NCBI GenBank assembly: GCA_934565795.1 | Contig: CAKTIM010000006.1 | Coordinates: 62,001-126,000, forward strand | Direction: 5' to 3' | DNA from: an uncultured Oscillospiraceae bacterium | Lineage (GTDB): Bacteria; Bacillota; Clostridia; Oscillospirales; Oscillospiraceae | DNA: 64,000 nt | Part shown: in pieces, positions 56,095-64,000 of the stretch | Position numbering within the stretch: position 1 is the stretch's first letter | Layout: each line of letters begins with the position of its first letter | The notes under the pieces: generated by a model | Told to the model about the DNA's origin: nothing | What the model saw: the letters and a program-made list of their open reading frames with translations, nothing else | Database searches by the model: none | Translations under genes and position numbers: made by a program

Positions 56095-56745
56095 ATGGGA
56101 AAACTGATCGTAATCGAGGGGCTGGACGGCAGCGGCAAGGGCACCCAGGCGGCGGAGCTGGCAAAGAATCTGGCTTTCAGAGGCGCGCCGGTGCGCAAGG
56201 TCTCCTTCCCGGACTACGCCTCCGACTCCTCCGCGCTGGTAAAAATGTATCTGTCCGGCCAGTTTGGAAAGGATCCGCAGGATGTCAACGCCTATGCCGC
56301 CTCTACGTTCTATGCCGTGGATCGCTTCGCCTCCTTCAAGCGGGATTGGGGCGACTTTTACCAGGGCGGCGGCATTGTGGTAGCCGACCGCTACACCACC
56401 TCCAATGCCGTGCACCAGTGCAGCAAGCTCCCCCAGGAGCAGTGGGACGCCTTCCTGGCCTGGCTTTTCGACTTTGAATATCACCTGCTGGGCATCCCCT
56501 CCCCTGACCTGGTGGTGTACCTCAGCGTTGACCCGGCGGTGAGCCAGCGGCTGATGACCGGCCGCTACCAGGGCGACGAGAGCAAAAAGGACATCCACGA
56601 GGGGAATCTGGCCTACCTGCGCCGCAGCCGCCTGGCCGCTGAATATTGCAGCCGCCGCCTGGGCTGGCAGGAAATCGAATGCTGCCGCAACGGCCAGATG
56701 CGCAGCGTGGAGGCCATCCAGTCAGACATTCTGGCGCTTGTGTGA
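56095..56745 (+). CDS. tmk: Thymidylate kinase
   Basis: Tmk phosphorylates dTMP to dTDP. The protein of 216 residues has the P-loop IEGLDGSGKGTQA (about 8-20), the DRYTTSN motif and a lid region near residues 140-160. The KGTQ rather than KTTQ variant occurs in some Clostridia. ATG 56095 and GTG 56089 are both possible starts. It is a single gene here, unlike the usual dnaX/holB neighbourhood. Confidence 0.93.
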   Translation: MGKLIVIEGLDGSGKGTQAAELAKNLAFRGAPVRKVSFPDYASDSSALVKMYLSGQFGKDPQDVNAYAASTFYAVDRFASFKRDWGDFYQGGGIVVADRYTTSNAVHQCSKLPQEQWDAFLAWLFDFEYHLLGIPSPDLVVYLSVDPAVSQRLMTGRYQGDESKKDIHEGNLAYLRRSRLAAEYCSRRLGWQEIECCRNGQMRSVEAIQSDILALV

Positions 56746-56894
56746 ATCTCCCGGCAGGGCAGTGCTGCCTGATGGATTCGTGCTATTCCTGTACTATGCG
56801 AAATGGGCATGGGTTTTTGCGGCTTTTAGCTGTCCATGGCGCTGTTTGCGCCTTGAATTTGGTGATGAATGTACATTTATTCCCATTTGTTTCC

Positions 56895-56907
56895 GAACAT
56901 TATGTTC
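56895..56907. other. Short palindrome in the gap between tmk and fhs
   Basis: The gap 56746-57045 holds no gene. GAACATTATGTTC is a perfect 13-bp palindrome with an odd centre. It may be a protein-binding site; it does not fit LexA spacing. Confidence 0.35.
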
Positions 56908-57045
56908 AGTATCGTGGAAAAGAGACGTTTTTTCTCCCCATTTTGTGCCCCAGCCATCCGGGCGGCAGGGGGAGCGGAGCCATCGGAGATGGGAATTTTG
57001 TCCATTCCATTTCAGAATAATGGGGCGATTTTTGCCTGAAAAAGC

Positions 57046-57074
57046 TTGACATTGCCATGGGTCGGTGCTATCCT
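57046..57074 (+). promoter_or_regulatory. Promoter of the fhs operon
   Basis: TTGACA (57046-57051), 17 bp, TATCCT (57069-57074). The start point should lie near 57081, inside or next to the hairpin at 57077-57096. Confidence 0.8.
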
Positions 57075-57076
57075 AT

Positions 57077-57180
57077 TATCGGTACATGAGTACCGATATA
57101 CCCAACTCGTGCGGTGAGCCATTCCGACGGTCAGCCGCATAAGTCCTGTATGTGCCTGAGCCATTCCGACGGCAGGGCAC
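57077..57180 (+). promoter_or_regulatory. Structured leader of the fhs operon (tandem hairpins)
   Basis: Three hairpins lie between the promoter and the fhs ribosome site. TATCGGTAC-ATGA-GTACCGATA is at 57077-57097. A second with arms GCGGTGA.CC and GG.TCA.CCGC is at 57111-57138. A third with GTGCC arms is at 57152-57180. The last two share the loop sequence and a direct repeat (TGAGCCATTCCGACGG at 57115-57130 and 57157-57172). A twin-domain cis-regulator is possible; it does not match the THF riboswitch consensus I know. Confidence 0.55.
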
Positions 57181-57210
57181 CAAAATCAGAATACAAGGAG
57201 AATGATTAAC

Positions 57211-58887
57211 ATGGGATTCAAATCTGACATCGAAATTGCGCAGGAGACCACAATGCTCCCCATCACCGAGATCGCCAAGACCGCCGGTGTAGACGAGAAG
57301 TATCTGGAGCAGTACGGCAAGTACAAGGCCAAGGTCGACTACAATATCCTCAAGGATATGGCCGACAAGCCCAACGGCAAGCTGGTGCTGGTCACCGCCA
57401 TCAACCCCACCCCCGCCGGCGAGGGCAAGACCACGACCACAGTCGGTCTGGCAGATGGCATGCGCAAATTGGGTAAGAATGTTCTGGTCGCGCTGCGCGA
57501 GCCTTCCCTCGGCCCCGTGTTCGGCGTCAAGGGCGGCGCTGCCGGCGGCGGCTATGCGCAGGTCGTCCCCATGGAGGACATCAACCTGCACTTTACCGGC
57601 GACTTCCACGCCATCGGCGCTGCCAACAACCTGCTGGCCGCCATGCTGGATAACCACATCTACCAGGGCAACGCCCTAAACATCGACCCCCGCCAGATCG
57701 TATGGCGCCGCTGCGTCGATATGAACGACCGTCAGCTCCGCTTCGTGGTGGACGGTCTGGGCGGCAAGACCAACGGCATGCCCCGCGAGGACGGCTATGA
57801 TATCACCGTGGCCTCCGAGGTCATGGCAGTGCTGTGCCTGGCCTCCGATGTCAACGACCTGAAGGCCCGCCTGGCCCGCCTGGTGGTCGCCTACACCCGG
57901 GACGGCAAGCCCGTCACCGCCGGCGACCTGCACGCCCAGGGCGCAATGGCTGCCCTGCTGAAGGACGCGCTGAAGCCCAACCTGGTTCAGACTCTGGAGC
58001 ACACCCCCGCCTTTGTCCACGGCGGCCCGTTCGCCAACATTGCCCACGGCTGCAACTCCGTCACCGCCACCAAGATCGCCCTGAAGCTCAGCGACTACAC
58101 CATCACCGAGGCTGGCTTCGGTGCTGACTTGGGCGCTGAGAAGTTCCTGGACATCAAGTGCCGCATGGCCGGCCTGAAGCCCAGCTGCGTGGTGCTGGTC
58201 GCCACCGTCCGCGCCCTGAAGTACAACGGCGGTGTGCCCAAGGCTGAGACCGGCAACGAGAACCTGGAGGCTCTGGAGAAGGGTCTGCCCAACCTGCTGC
58301 GGCACGTGGAGAACATCACCAAGGTTTACAAGCTGCCCTGCGTGGTCGCCATCAACCGCTTCCCCCAGGATACCGAGGCCGAGCTGGCTCTGGTGGAGAA
58401 GAAGTGCAAGGAGCTGGGCGTCAACGTTGCTCTGTCCGAGGTTTGGGGCAAGGGCGGCGAAGGCGGCATCGAGCTGGGCAAGGAGGTTATCCGCCTGTGC
58501 GAGCAGCCCAATGATTTCACCTTCTCCTACGACCTGGATCTGACCATCAAGGAGAAGATCGAGGCCATTGTCAAGAAGATTTACCACGGCGACGGCGTGA
58601 GCTTCACCGCCAATGCCGAGAAGCAGATCAAGACCCTGACCGAGCTGGGCTACGACAAGATGCCCATCTGCATGGCCAAGACCCAGTATTCCTTCACCGA
58701 CGATCAGACCAAGCTGGGCGCACCCACCGGCTTCACCGTCACCGTGCGCAACGTCAAGGTCTCCGCTGGCGCTGGCTTCCTGGTTGCCCTCACCGGCGAG
58801 ATCATGACCATGCCCGGCCTGCCCAAGGTTCCCGCCGCCGAGCGCATCGACGTGGACGAGACCGGCAAGATCTCCGGCCTGTTCTAA
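57211..58887 (+). CDS. fhs: Formate-tetrahydrofolate ligase
   Basis: Fhs makes 10-formyl-THF from formate, ATP and THF. The protein of 558 residues carries PAGEGKTTT (about 68-76), the [19 protein letters not shown] region and the C-terminal [15 protein letters not shown]. It is the entry of the folate one-carbon branch used in acetogenesis, purine synthesis and glycine metabolism. ATG 57211 fits the AAGGAG site better than an ATG three codons upstream. It is first in the operon; fchA-like and folD follow after a terminator and hairpins. Confidence 0.97.
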   Translation: MGFKSDIEIAQETTMLPITEIAKTAGVDEKYLEQYGKYKAKVDYNILKDMADKPNGKLVLVTAINPTPAGEGKTTTTVGLADGMRKLGKNVLVALREPSLGPVFGVKGGAAGGGYAQVVPMEDINLHFTGDFHAIGAANNLLAAMLDNHIYQGNALNIDPRQIVWRRCVDMNDRQLRFVVDGLGGKTNGMPREDGYDITVASEVMAVLCLASDVNDLKARLARLVVAYTRDGKPVTAGDLHAQGAMAALLKDALKPNLVQTLEHTPAFVHGGPFANIAHGCNSVTATKIALKLSDYTITEAGFGADLGAEKFLDIKCRMAGLKPSCVVLVATVRALKYNGGVPKAETGNENLEALEKGLPNLLRHVENITKVYKLPCVVAINRFPQDTEAELALVEKKCKELGVNVALSEVWGKGGEGGIELGKEVIRLCEQPNDFTFSYDLDLTIKEKIEAIVKKIYHGDGVSFTANAEKQIKTLTELGYDKMPICMAKTQYSFTDDQTKLGAPTGFTVTVRNVKVSAGAGFLVALTGEIMTMPGLPKVPAAERIDVDETGKISGLF

Positions 58888-58900
58888 AATTCACCTGCAA

Positions 58901-58930
58901 AGACAGGCGGCTTCCGCCGCCTGTCTTTTT
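58901..58930 (+). terminator. Terminator after fhs
   Basis: AGACAGGCGGC pairs with GCCGCCTGTCT and TTTTT follows. It lies inside the fhs-fchA gap, so the downstream genes may have reduced or separate expression. Confidence 0.85.
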
Positions 58931-58949
58931 AGTATTATCAACTTTCTCT

Positions 58950-59035
58950 TGGCTCCCCGATGGGGGAGCTAGCAGCCCGGATGGGCTGCTCCGGGTTGCT
59001 GCCGGTTCCCCCATCGGTGAGCTAGGGCTTCTGGA
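58950..59035. repeat. Tandem hairpins between fhs and the cyclodeaminase gene
   Basis: GCTCCCC-GATG-GGGGAGC (58952-58969) and AGCAGCCC-GGAT-GGGCTGCT (58971-58990) are perfect adjacent hairpins, followed by TTCCCCCATCGGTGAGC (59006-59022), which repeats the first loop. Similar short elements occur at 20.5 kb. Confidence 0.65.
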
Positions 59036-59073
59036 CATTCAAAAAGAAATACACATAAAGGAGAAATACCCCA

Positions 59074-59694
59074 ATGGATATGACAATGGAATCCTGCCGC
59101 ACCTTTGTAGAGGTGCTGGCCTCCAACGCTCCCGCTCCCGGCGGCGGCGGCGCGGCGGCGCTGGTGGGTGCCATCGGCACCGCCCTGGGCAACATGGTCG
59201 GCTCCCTCACCGTCTGCAAGAAGAAGTACGCCGACGTAGAGGCGGAGATCATCGCCCTGAAAGCCACCTGTGATGACCTGCAGAAGCAGCTGCTGGATCA
59301 GGTGGAGGCCGACGACAAGGGCTTCGTGCCCCTGGCCAAAGCCTACGGCATCCCTAAGGATGATCCCAACCGGGACGCCATTCTGGAGGACGCCACCATC
59401 ACCGCCTGCGCCGTGCCTATGCATATCATGGAGCTGTGCTGCCAGGCCATTGATGCCATCGCTGTGTTTGCCGCCAAGGGCAGCCGTCTGGCCGTCTCCG
59501 ATGCGGGCTGTGGCGCGGTGTGCTGCAAGGCTGCGCTTCAGGCTGCCTCGCTGAACGTGTTCATCAACACCAAGAGCCTGAAAAACCGGGAAAAGGCTCA
59601 GGAGCTAAACGACAAGGCAAACACCATGCTGAATACCTACTGCGCCAAGGCCGACGAAATTTTCGCTGCGGTGCGCGCCAACTTCAACCAATAA
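59074..59694 (+). CDS. fchA: Methenyl-THF cyclohydrolase / cyclodeaminase family protein (FchA-like)
   Basis: A protein of 206 residues of the formiminotransferase-cyclodeaminase C-terminal fold, which in Clostridia often is 5,10-methenyl-THF cyclohydrolase (FchA). SNAPAPGGGGAAALVGAIGTALG (about 18-40, shown in part) and the helix-rich rest are typical. It lies between fhs and folD, so cyclohydrolase is the likely role. AAAGGAG precedes the ATG. Confidence 0.88.
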   Translation: MDMTMESCRTFVEVLASNAPAPGGGGAAALVGAIGTALGNMVGSLTVCKKKYADVEAEIIALKATCDDLQKQLLDQVEADDKGFVPLAKAYGIPKDDPNRDAILEDATITACAVPMHIMELCCQAIDAIAVFAAKGSRLAVSDAGCGAVCCKAALQAASLNVFINTKSLKNREKAQELNDKANTMLNTYCAKADEIFAAVRANFNQ

Positions 59695-59715
59695 TATTTT
59701 AGGAGGATCATACCA

Positions 59716-60591
59716 ATGGCCAAACTGCTGCTGGGCAAGGAAGTTACCGATGCCCTGAATGCCAATCTGCAAACCCGTACCGCCGCCCTGCGGGAAAAGG
59801 GCATCGTGCCCACCCTGGGCATCATCCGCGTGGGCGAGAACCCCTCCGACCTGAGCTATGAAAAGGGCGCCACCAAGCGCGCCGAGCTGGTGGGCGTGGC
59901 GGTCAAGAATTACGTCCTGCCCGCCGACGCCACCAAGGAGCAGGTGATCGCCGCCATCGACGAGGTGAATGCCGACGCAAATATCCATGGCGTGCTCATG
60001 TTCCGTCCCCTGCCCAAGCACCTGAAGGCCGACCAGAACGAAATCTGCAACCGCCTGCTGCCCAGCAAGGACGTGGATTGCATGACTCACATGTCCAACG
60101 CCGGTGTGTTCGAGGGCCTGGATCTGGGCTACGCCCCCTGCACCCCCGCCGCCTGCATGGAGATCCTGGATTTCTACGGCATCGACTGCAAGGGCAAGAA
60201 CGCCGTGGTGATCGGCCGCTCCCTGGTGGTGGGCAAGCCCGCCGCCATGATGCTGATGGGCAAGAACGCCACCGTCACCGTGTGCCACACCAAGACCGTG
60301 AATACCGCCGAAATCTGCAAGAAGGCCGACATCATCGTGTCCGCCGCCGGTGTGCTCAACTCTCTGACCGCCGACTTCGTTCGCCCCGGCCAGGTCGTTA
60401 TCGATGTCTCGATCAACTGGGATGAAAACAAGCCCAACGCCAAGGGCGGCCTGGGCGGCATCGCGGGCGACGCAAAGTTCGCCGAGGTGGAGCCGATTGT
60501 GGACGCCATCACCCCCGTCCCCGGCGGCGTGGGCAGCGTGACCACCTCCGTGCTGATGAAGCATGTGGTGGAAGCCGCTGAAAAGGCCTGA
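59716..60591 (+). CDS. folD: Bifunctional methylene-THF dehydrogenase / methenyl-THF cyclohydrolase
   Basis: FolD interconverts 10-formyl-, methenyl- and methylene-THF. The protein of 291 residues has the substrate site SYEKGATKRAELVG, GVLMFRPLP, the VIGRSLVVGKPAAMMLM NAD(P) region and PVPGGVGSVTTSVLM. With a separate FchA next to it, this one may work mainly as the dehydrogenase. Ribosome site TAGGAGG. It completes the formate-to-methylene-THF branch. Confidence 0.95.
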   Translation: MAKLLLGKEVTDALNANLQTRTAALREKGIVPTLGIIRVGENPSDLSYEKGATKRAELVGVAVKNYVLPADATKEQVIAAIDEVNADANIHGVLMFRPLPKHLKADQNEICNRLLPSKDVDCMTHMSNAGVFEGLDLGYAPCTPAACMEILDFYGIDCKGKNAVVIGRSLVVGKPAAMMLMGKNATVTVCHTKTVNTAEICKKADIIVSAAGVLNSLTADFVRPGQVVIDVSINWDENKPNAKGGLGGIAGDAKFAEVEPIVDAITPVPGGVGSVTTSVLMKHVVEAAEKA

Positions 60592-60619
60592 TTTTAAATA
60601 GAAAGGGCGGAATGCATGG

Positions 60620-61978
60620 ATGAAAAAATTGAATCAACTCTCTGAGAGCGATTTCTTAAAGGTGCTGTTCGGCTATTTCACCGCCGCCTTTCTGATCGCG
60701 GCGCTGGTGATGCCCGACCGCGCGGGGATGCTCACCGGCCTGTGGAAAATCATCAGCCAGCCCAGCAAGATATCCACCAACTATTTCGCCGTGGGCGGCT
60801 ATTCGGCCACGTTCCTGAACATGGGACTGGTGTCGCTGCTGTGTCTGGCGCTGTATGTGCTGCTGGACGCTCCGGCCAACAATGTATCCAACCTGGCCTT
60901 CCTGCTGACGGTGGGCTTCACCTCCTGGGGCATCAATGTGCTGAACATGTGGCCCAGCATTCTGGGCGTCGTCCTGTACAGCCTGGTCAAGCGGGAGAAG
61001 CTGGGCAGCAATGTGAACGCCATGCTGTTCTCCACCGGCCTGGCCCCGCTGATCACGGAGCTGATGGTGCGCTATCCCCACGCCGAGGCTGTGGGCTTCC
61101 GTCTGTCCGGCGTGGCGCTGGGCCTGGCGGTGGGCGTGGCGCTGGGCTTCTTCCTGCCCGCCGGTCTGGCCCACTCCCCCAAGGTGCACAAGGGCTACTC
61201 CCTGTATAACGCCGCTCTGCCCGTGGGCATGGCCGCGTTCTTCCTCCAGGCGGTGCTGTATAAGACCATGGGCGTCGACCTGCCCGCCGCCCCCGCCGCC
61301 GAGACGCTGAAGGTCGCCTCCCGGCTGACGGTGAACGCATTCTGCATTGCGGTATTCGGCATTCTGGTGATTGTCGCCCTTGCCATGGGCTGTAAGCCGA
61401 AAGACTACTGGAACCTGATGCTGGACAAGGAGGAGGCCAACAATTTCGCCGCCGTCTACGGCAAGGCAGCCTTTCTGATGAACGTGGGCGTATACGGCCT
61501 GTTCATCCTGGGCTACTATAATCTGATCGGCGGCAGCTTCAACGGTGTTACCCTTGGCATCATCTTCTGCATGCTTTCGTGCTGCGGCTCCGGCTCTCAC
61601 CCGCTGAGCGTTCTGCCCATTATGGTGGGCTACGTGGCGGCCTCCTGGCTGTTCCAGGGCTTCTCCACGGCCATCGGCGGCAGCTTTGCCAATGTGATCA
61701 ATGCCCAGTCCATCATGGTCGGCCTGTGCTACGCCAATGGCCTCAGCCCCATCTCCCGGAAATACGGCTGGGAATACGGCTTCTTCGCCGCCATGATGCA
61801 CTATACCCTGGTCACCTCCGTTCCCCTGCTCCACGGCGGCTACTGCCTGTATAACGGCGGCTTCACCGCAGCCTTCGTTTGCCTGATGCTGATCCCCATT
61901 CTGGAGCGCTTCACCAAAACCAAGTCGCAGCTCCAGGCCGAACGGGCTGCTCTCCAGGCCGAAAAAACCGCCGAATAA
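60620..61978 (+). CDS. DUF1576 integral membrane protein
   Basis: A protein of 452 residues with about eleven hydrophobic helices and a long final charged helix (LQAERAALQAEKTAE). The conserved block TNYFAVGGYSATFLNMG, the repeated GxxLxxPxG-type turns and the GCGSGSHPLSVLPIMVGY segment belong to the DUF1576 family. It is 28 bases after folD and ends the one-carbon operon. It could carry formate, a folate precursor or a related metabolite. No transport assay is known to me for this family. Confidence 0.85.
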   Translation: MKKLNQLSESDFLKVLFGYFTAAFLIAALVMPDRAGMLTGLWKIISQPSKISTNYFAVGGYSATFLNMGLVSLLCLALYVLLDAPANNVSNLAFLLTVGFTSWGINVLNMWPSILGVVLYSLVKREKLGSNVNAMLFSTGLAPLITELMVRYPHAEAVGFRLSGVALGLAVGVALGFFLPAGLAHSPKVHKGYSLYNAALPVGMAAFFLQAVLYKTMGVDLPAAPAAETLKVASRLTVNAFCIAVFGILVIVALAMGCKPKDYWNLMLDKEEANNFAAVYGKAAFLMNVGVYGLFILGYYNLIGGSFNGVTLGIIFCMLSCCGSGSHPLSVLPIMVGYVAASWLFQGFSTAIGGSFANVINAQSIMVGLCYANGLSPISRKYGWEYGFFAAMMHYTLVTSVPLLHGGYCLYNGGFTAAFVCLMLIPILERFTKTKSQLQAERAALQAEKTAE

Positions 61979-61996
61979 TCTCCCCATACGTACAAA

Positions 61997-62033
61997 ATCT
62001 CCCCATTTCGCCATCGGTGAAATGGGGAGATTC
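61997..62033. terminator. Bidirectional terminator
   Basis: AATCTCCCCATTTC pairs with GAAATGGGGAGATT around GCCATCGGT. It separates the convergent DUF1576 and M42 genes. Confidence 0.8.
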
Positions 62034-62053
62034 TCTACGGAATATAGTGCGCC

Positions 62054-63094
62054 TCACACATCCAGATAGCCGCACAGCACCTTGAGGGTGTTGTATACCC
62101 CGTCGATGTGGCTGCGCTCGTAGCCGTGGCTGGCAAAGACGCCCGCGCCGATCAGGCCGTGGCGGATATCGTAGCCGGCGTGCAGGGTCGCCTCCACGTC
62201 GGAGCCGTAGTGGGGATAAACATCCACGGCATAATCCGCGCCGGTTTTCTTCGCCGCCTCGATCAGCCTGCCCACCACCTGATAGCTGTAGGGGCCGCCG
62301 GAATCCTTGGCGCAGATGGATACCTGCCGCTCGGTGCAGGTCAGACCGTCGCCCACGCAGCCCATGTCCACGGAGATGGCCTCGGTGACGCCCTGGGGCA
62401 CGCTGGCGCAGCCGCCGTGGCCCACCTCCTCGTACACCGTAATGTGGGCGTACACCCGGCGGGCGGGGGTGATGCCGTTGTCCTTCAGGTATTTGGCCAG
62501 GCCCAGCAGGATCCCCACGCTGAGCTTATCATCCAGGAAGCGGCTCTTGAGGTAGCCGGAGGCGGTGCGGCGGGTGCGGGGATCAAAGCACACAATGTCC
62601 CCCACCTCAATTCCCAGGGCGCGGGTCTCGTCGGCGGAGCTGACGTTTTCATCCAGCACGATCTCCACACTGTCCCAGCTGCGCTTGGCGTCGTTGTAGC
62701 CGCCGTTGACGTGGATGCTGGGGTCGTGGAGCTGGCAGGTGCCCTCGTATACCTTGCCGGAGCGGGTGTAGACGCGGACGTTTTCCGTCTCCGCGTTGTT
62801 GGCGTTCATGCCGCCCAGATTGGTCAGCTTCAGGCAGCCGCTGCTCTTGATCTGGGCCACCATGCCGCCCAGGGTATCGGTGTGGGCCTCCAGCAGCAGC
62901 GCGTCCTGTTCGTCGCTGCCGCCCAGATCCGCCAGCACGCCGCCCTTGGCGGTGATGACCGCCGGAAAGCCCAACTTTTCAAATTCGTCGCGCACCCATG
63001 CGGCGGCGCGATCCGTAAAGCCGCTGGGGGAATCGATGGCCAGCAGCTGCGCCGTTTTCTCCCAGGCATAATCCGCATCCATTTTCTGAATCAT
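62054..63094 (-). CDS. M42-family metallo-aminopeptidase
   Basis: A protein of 346 residues. The first metal His is in LLLEAHTDTLG, the Asp/Glu pair in RFLDDKLSVG and ITVYEEVGHGG, and the SVDMGCVG segment carries a further ligand. M42 enzymes are cytoplasmic tetrahedral aminopeptidases that finish peptide breakdown. ATG 63094 has GGGAGGT. It follows the YdcF-like gene by four bases on the same strand. Confidence 0.92.
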   Translation of the reverse strand: MIQKMDADYAWEKTAQLLAIDSPSGFTDRAAAWVRDEFEKLGFPAVITAKGGVLADLGGSDEQDALLLEAHTDTLGGMVAQIKSSGCLKLTNLGGMNANNAETENVRVYTRSGKVYEGTCQLHDPSIHVNGGYNDAKRSWDSVEIVLDENVSSADETRALGIEVGDIVCFDPRTRRTASGYLKSRFLDDKLSVGILLGLAKYLKDNGITPARRVYAHITVYEEVGHGGCASVPQGVTEAISVDMGCVGDGLTCTERQVSICAKDSGGPYSYQVVGRLIEAAKKTGADYAVDVYPHYGSDVEATLHAGYDIRHGLIGAGVFASHGYERSHIDGVYNTLKVLCGYLDV

Positions 63095-63098
63095 GGTT

Positions 63099-63950
63099 CT
63101 ACCTCCCAAAAATATAGAAATGCCACACGCCCGCGACCTCCCGCATGGCGTGGTTGATCAGCTGGGTGATCTTGGTCGTCTTTGCCGGGACGCCCACGAA
63201 CTCGATGCCCAGCTTCTTGGCCATCAGGCTGGCGCGGAACAGGTGATACTCGCTGGAGAGCACCCCCAGCTTCTGGGGCCGCTGGCCGGTTTTTTCCTCG
63301 ATCAGCTCCAGGCTGTAGCGCAGGTTTTCGTCGGTGGAGGTGGCTCTTTCCTCCATCCAGATCCGGCTCTCTGGGATGCCCAGCTTCACCAGCTCGTCGT
63401 GCATGCTCTTTGCCTCGGTGATCGGTTCGTCCTCGCCCTGGCCGCCGGAGACGATGGCGATGGTGTCCGGGTGGGCGTTCAGATAGCTGACCGTCTCATA
63501 AATCCGATCCCACAGCGATACCGATGGCCCGTCCTTGCGCACCTTCGCCCCCAGCACCACCAGGTAATCCACCTGGTTTTCCGGCGTGCCGTAGCTGGCC
63601 CGGATGATATAATACTCCGTGATGCCGAATAAAATCAGCCCGCAGATCAGCGCCAGGGTGAACACGATGGTGCACACCCGCGCGAACCGGGGCAGCACCC
63701 GCCCCACCAGAGGCATAAAGCCGTAAAACAGGATCACACCGATGATGCACAGGCACACCAGCGCCGTAAAGCTGTAGCCCGGCAGGACATTTTTGCACAC
63801 ATACCAGATCGCCGCAAAGGGAACGCAGGCCGTCGCCGCCGCGACCGGGTGCGCCTTCTGCCCCTTGGCAGTCTGCGGGCGCTTCTCCTTCCCCTGGCCT
63901 GCGGCAGTTCCCTCCTCCAGGGCCTTTTTCTGCGCAATGGATTTTTTCAT
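63099..63950 (-). CDS. YdcF/ElyC-like (DUF218) membrane protein
   Basis: A protein of 283 residues. A Lys/Gln-rich start is followed by three or four membrane helices (about 38-113). A DUF218 domain follows (DYLVVLGAKVRKDGPSVSL, AIVSGGQGEDEPITEA, ERATSTDENLRYSLELI, VLSSEYHLFRA). The family is linked to cell-envelope sugar or lipid carriers (ElyC, SanA) but the reaction is unknown. AAAGGAAC precedes ATG 63950. It probably shares a transcript with the M42 peptidase. Confidence 0.87.
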   Translation of the reverse strand: MKKSIAQKKALEEGTAAGQGKEKRPQTAKGQKAHPVAAATACVPFAAIWYVCKNVLPGYSFTALVCLCIIGVILFYGFMPLVGRVLPRFARVCTIVFTLALICGLILFGITEYYIIRASYGTPENQVDYLVVLGAKVRKDGPSVSLWDRIYETVSYLNAHPDTIAIVSGGQGEDEPITEAKSMHDELVKLGIPESRIWMEERATSTDENLRYSLELIEEKTGQRPQKLGVLSSEYHLFRASLMAKKLGIEFVGVPAKTTKITQLINHAMREVAGVWHFYIFGR

Positions 63951-64000
63951 ATCAATTGTTCCTTTTGTGCTATTTTTACCCTATTTTACCACACCCCCGC

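Noticed and set aside
56895-56907. LexA (SOS) box between tmk and fhs
   Set aside because: GAACATTATGTTC has a spacing one base different from the CGAAC-N4-GTTCG rule and no SOS gene follows.
57077-57180. THF riboswitch before fhs
   Set aside because: The known consensus (conserved three-way junction and pseudoknot bases) is not seen; only two similar hairpins are. It is reported as an unidentified leader instead.

Overview
The window is about 60 % G+C chromosomal DNA from a spore-forming Clostridia bacterium, most likely a gut member of the Oscillospiraceae/Ruminococcaceae. The grounds are Firmicutes-type Shine-Dalgarno sites, the sporulation block yabP-yabQ-divIC-yabR, an Fhs/FchA/FolD one-carbon module, a group B-like [FeFe] hydrogenase, and dispersed CCGTAGGGG-type intergenic repeats. 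The placement is inference; no 16S rRNA gene is present.

Region by region. 1-3.75 kb is the end of a prophage: an unidentified partial gene, an M15-type endolysin, two small membrane/holin genes with a terminator, then five small leftward phage genes driven by a divergent promoter pair with one AAAC-N6-GTTT operator in each promoter spacer. A 144-bp MITE-like element, a small HTH gene and tRNA-Gln(CTG), whose 3' end faces the phage DNA, follow. 4.5-9.0 kb is a leftward operon: DUF308 protein, phosphopantetheinyl transferase, TatD nuclease and larE-larB-larC (nickel-pincer cofactor). 9.2-14.8 kb is a rightward housekeeping run: yabP, yabQ (which has no stop before divIC), divIC, S1 protein, SDR, rpiB, prfA, tsaE, tsaB, upp. 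14.8-26.9 kb is mixed: a YjdF-like membrane protein, a zinc-ribbon repeat protein, a methyltransferase, a MerR-MATE efflux operon, a PH-domain protein, recQ, an Agr-like two-component pair, a secreted DUF6273 protein and acetyltransferases.

27.0-32.2 kb is the most interesting segment. A Cys-rich repeat peptide (three 17-residue units, six ACGX motifs) is followed by a radical SAM/SPASM maturase, a nitroreductase, a flavin reductase, a PNPOx/ferredoxin fusion, a macrodomain protein and a SirTM-type ADP-ribosylating sirtuin. Every gene from the maturase to the sirtuin overlaps the next, and a divergent HxlR-family regulator with a conserved-looking cysteine sits on the other side. This looks like one RiPP-like redox/ADP-ribosylation system.

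32.2-41.1 kb is transport: a Mef-like MFS pump behind a short leader peptide and hairpin, two genes broken by single-base frameshifts (MATE, GNAT), a cytidine deaminase-like gene, another MFS protein and a heterodimeric ABC exporter. 41.1-42.0 kb is a gene-free repeat island. 42.0-47.5 kb holds an ECF sigma factor with a large membrane partner, feoA-feoB plus a Cys-rich FeoB companion, and gpmA. A shared GTTAGC-N4-GCTAAC palindrome precedes the feo operon, gpmA and the methyltransferase, which suggests one metal-responsive regulon. 47.9-56.7 kb holds a membrane parvulin, a VanW protein, the hydrogenase-like protein, a DacF-type carboxypeptidase, a GH31 glucosidase and tmk. 57.0-62.0 kb is the folate one-carbon operon fhs-fchA-folD plus a DUF1576 membrane protein, with a structured leader in front of fhs. 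The window ends with an M42 aminopeptidase and a YdcF-like membrane protein.
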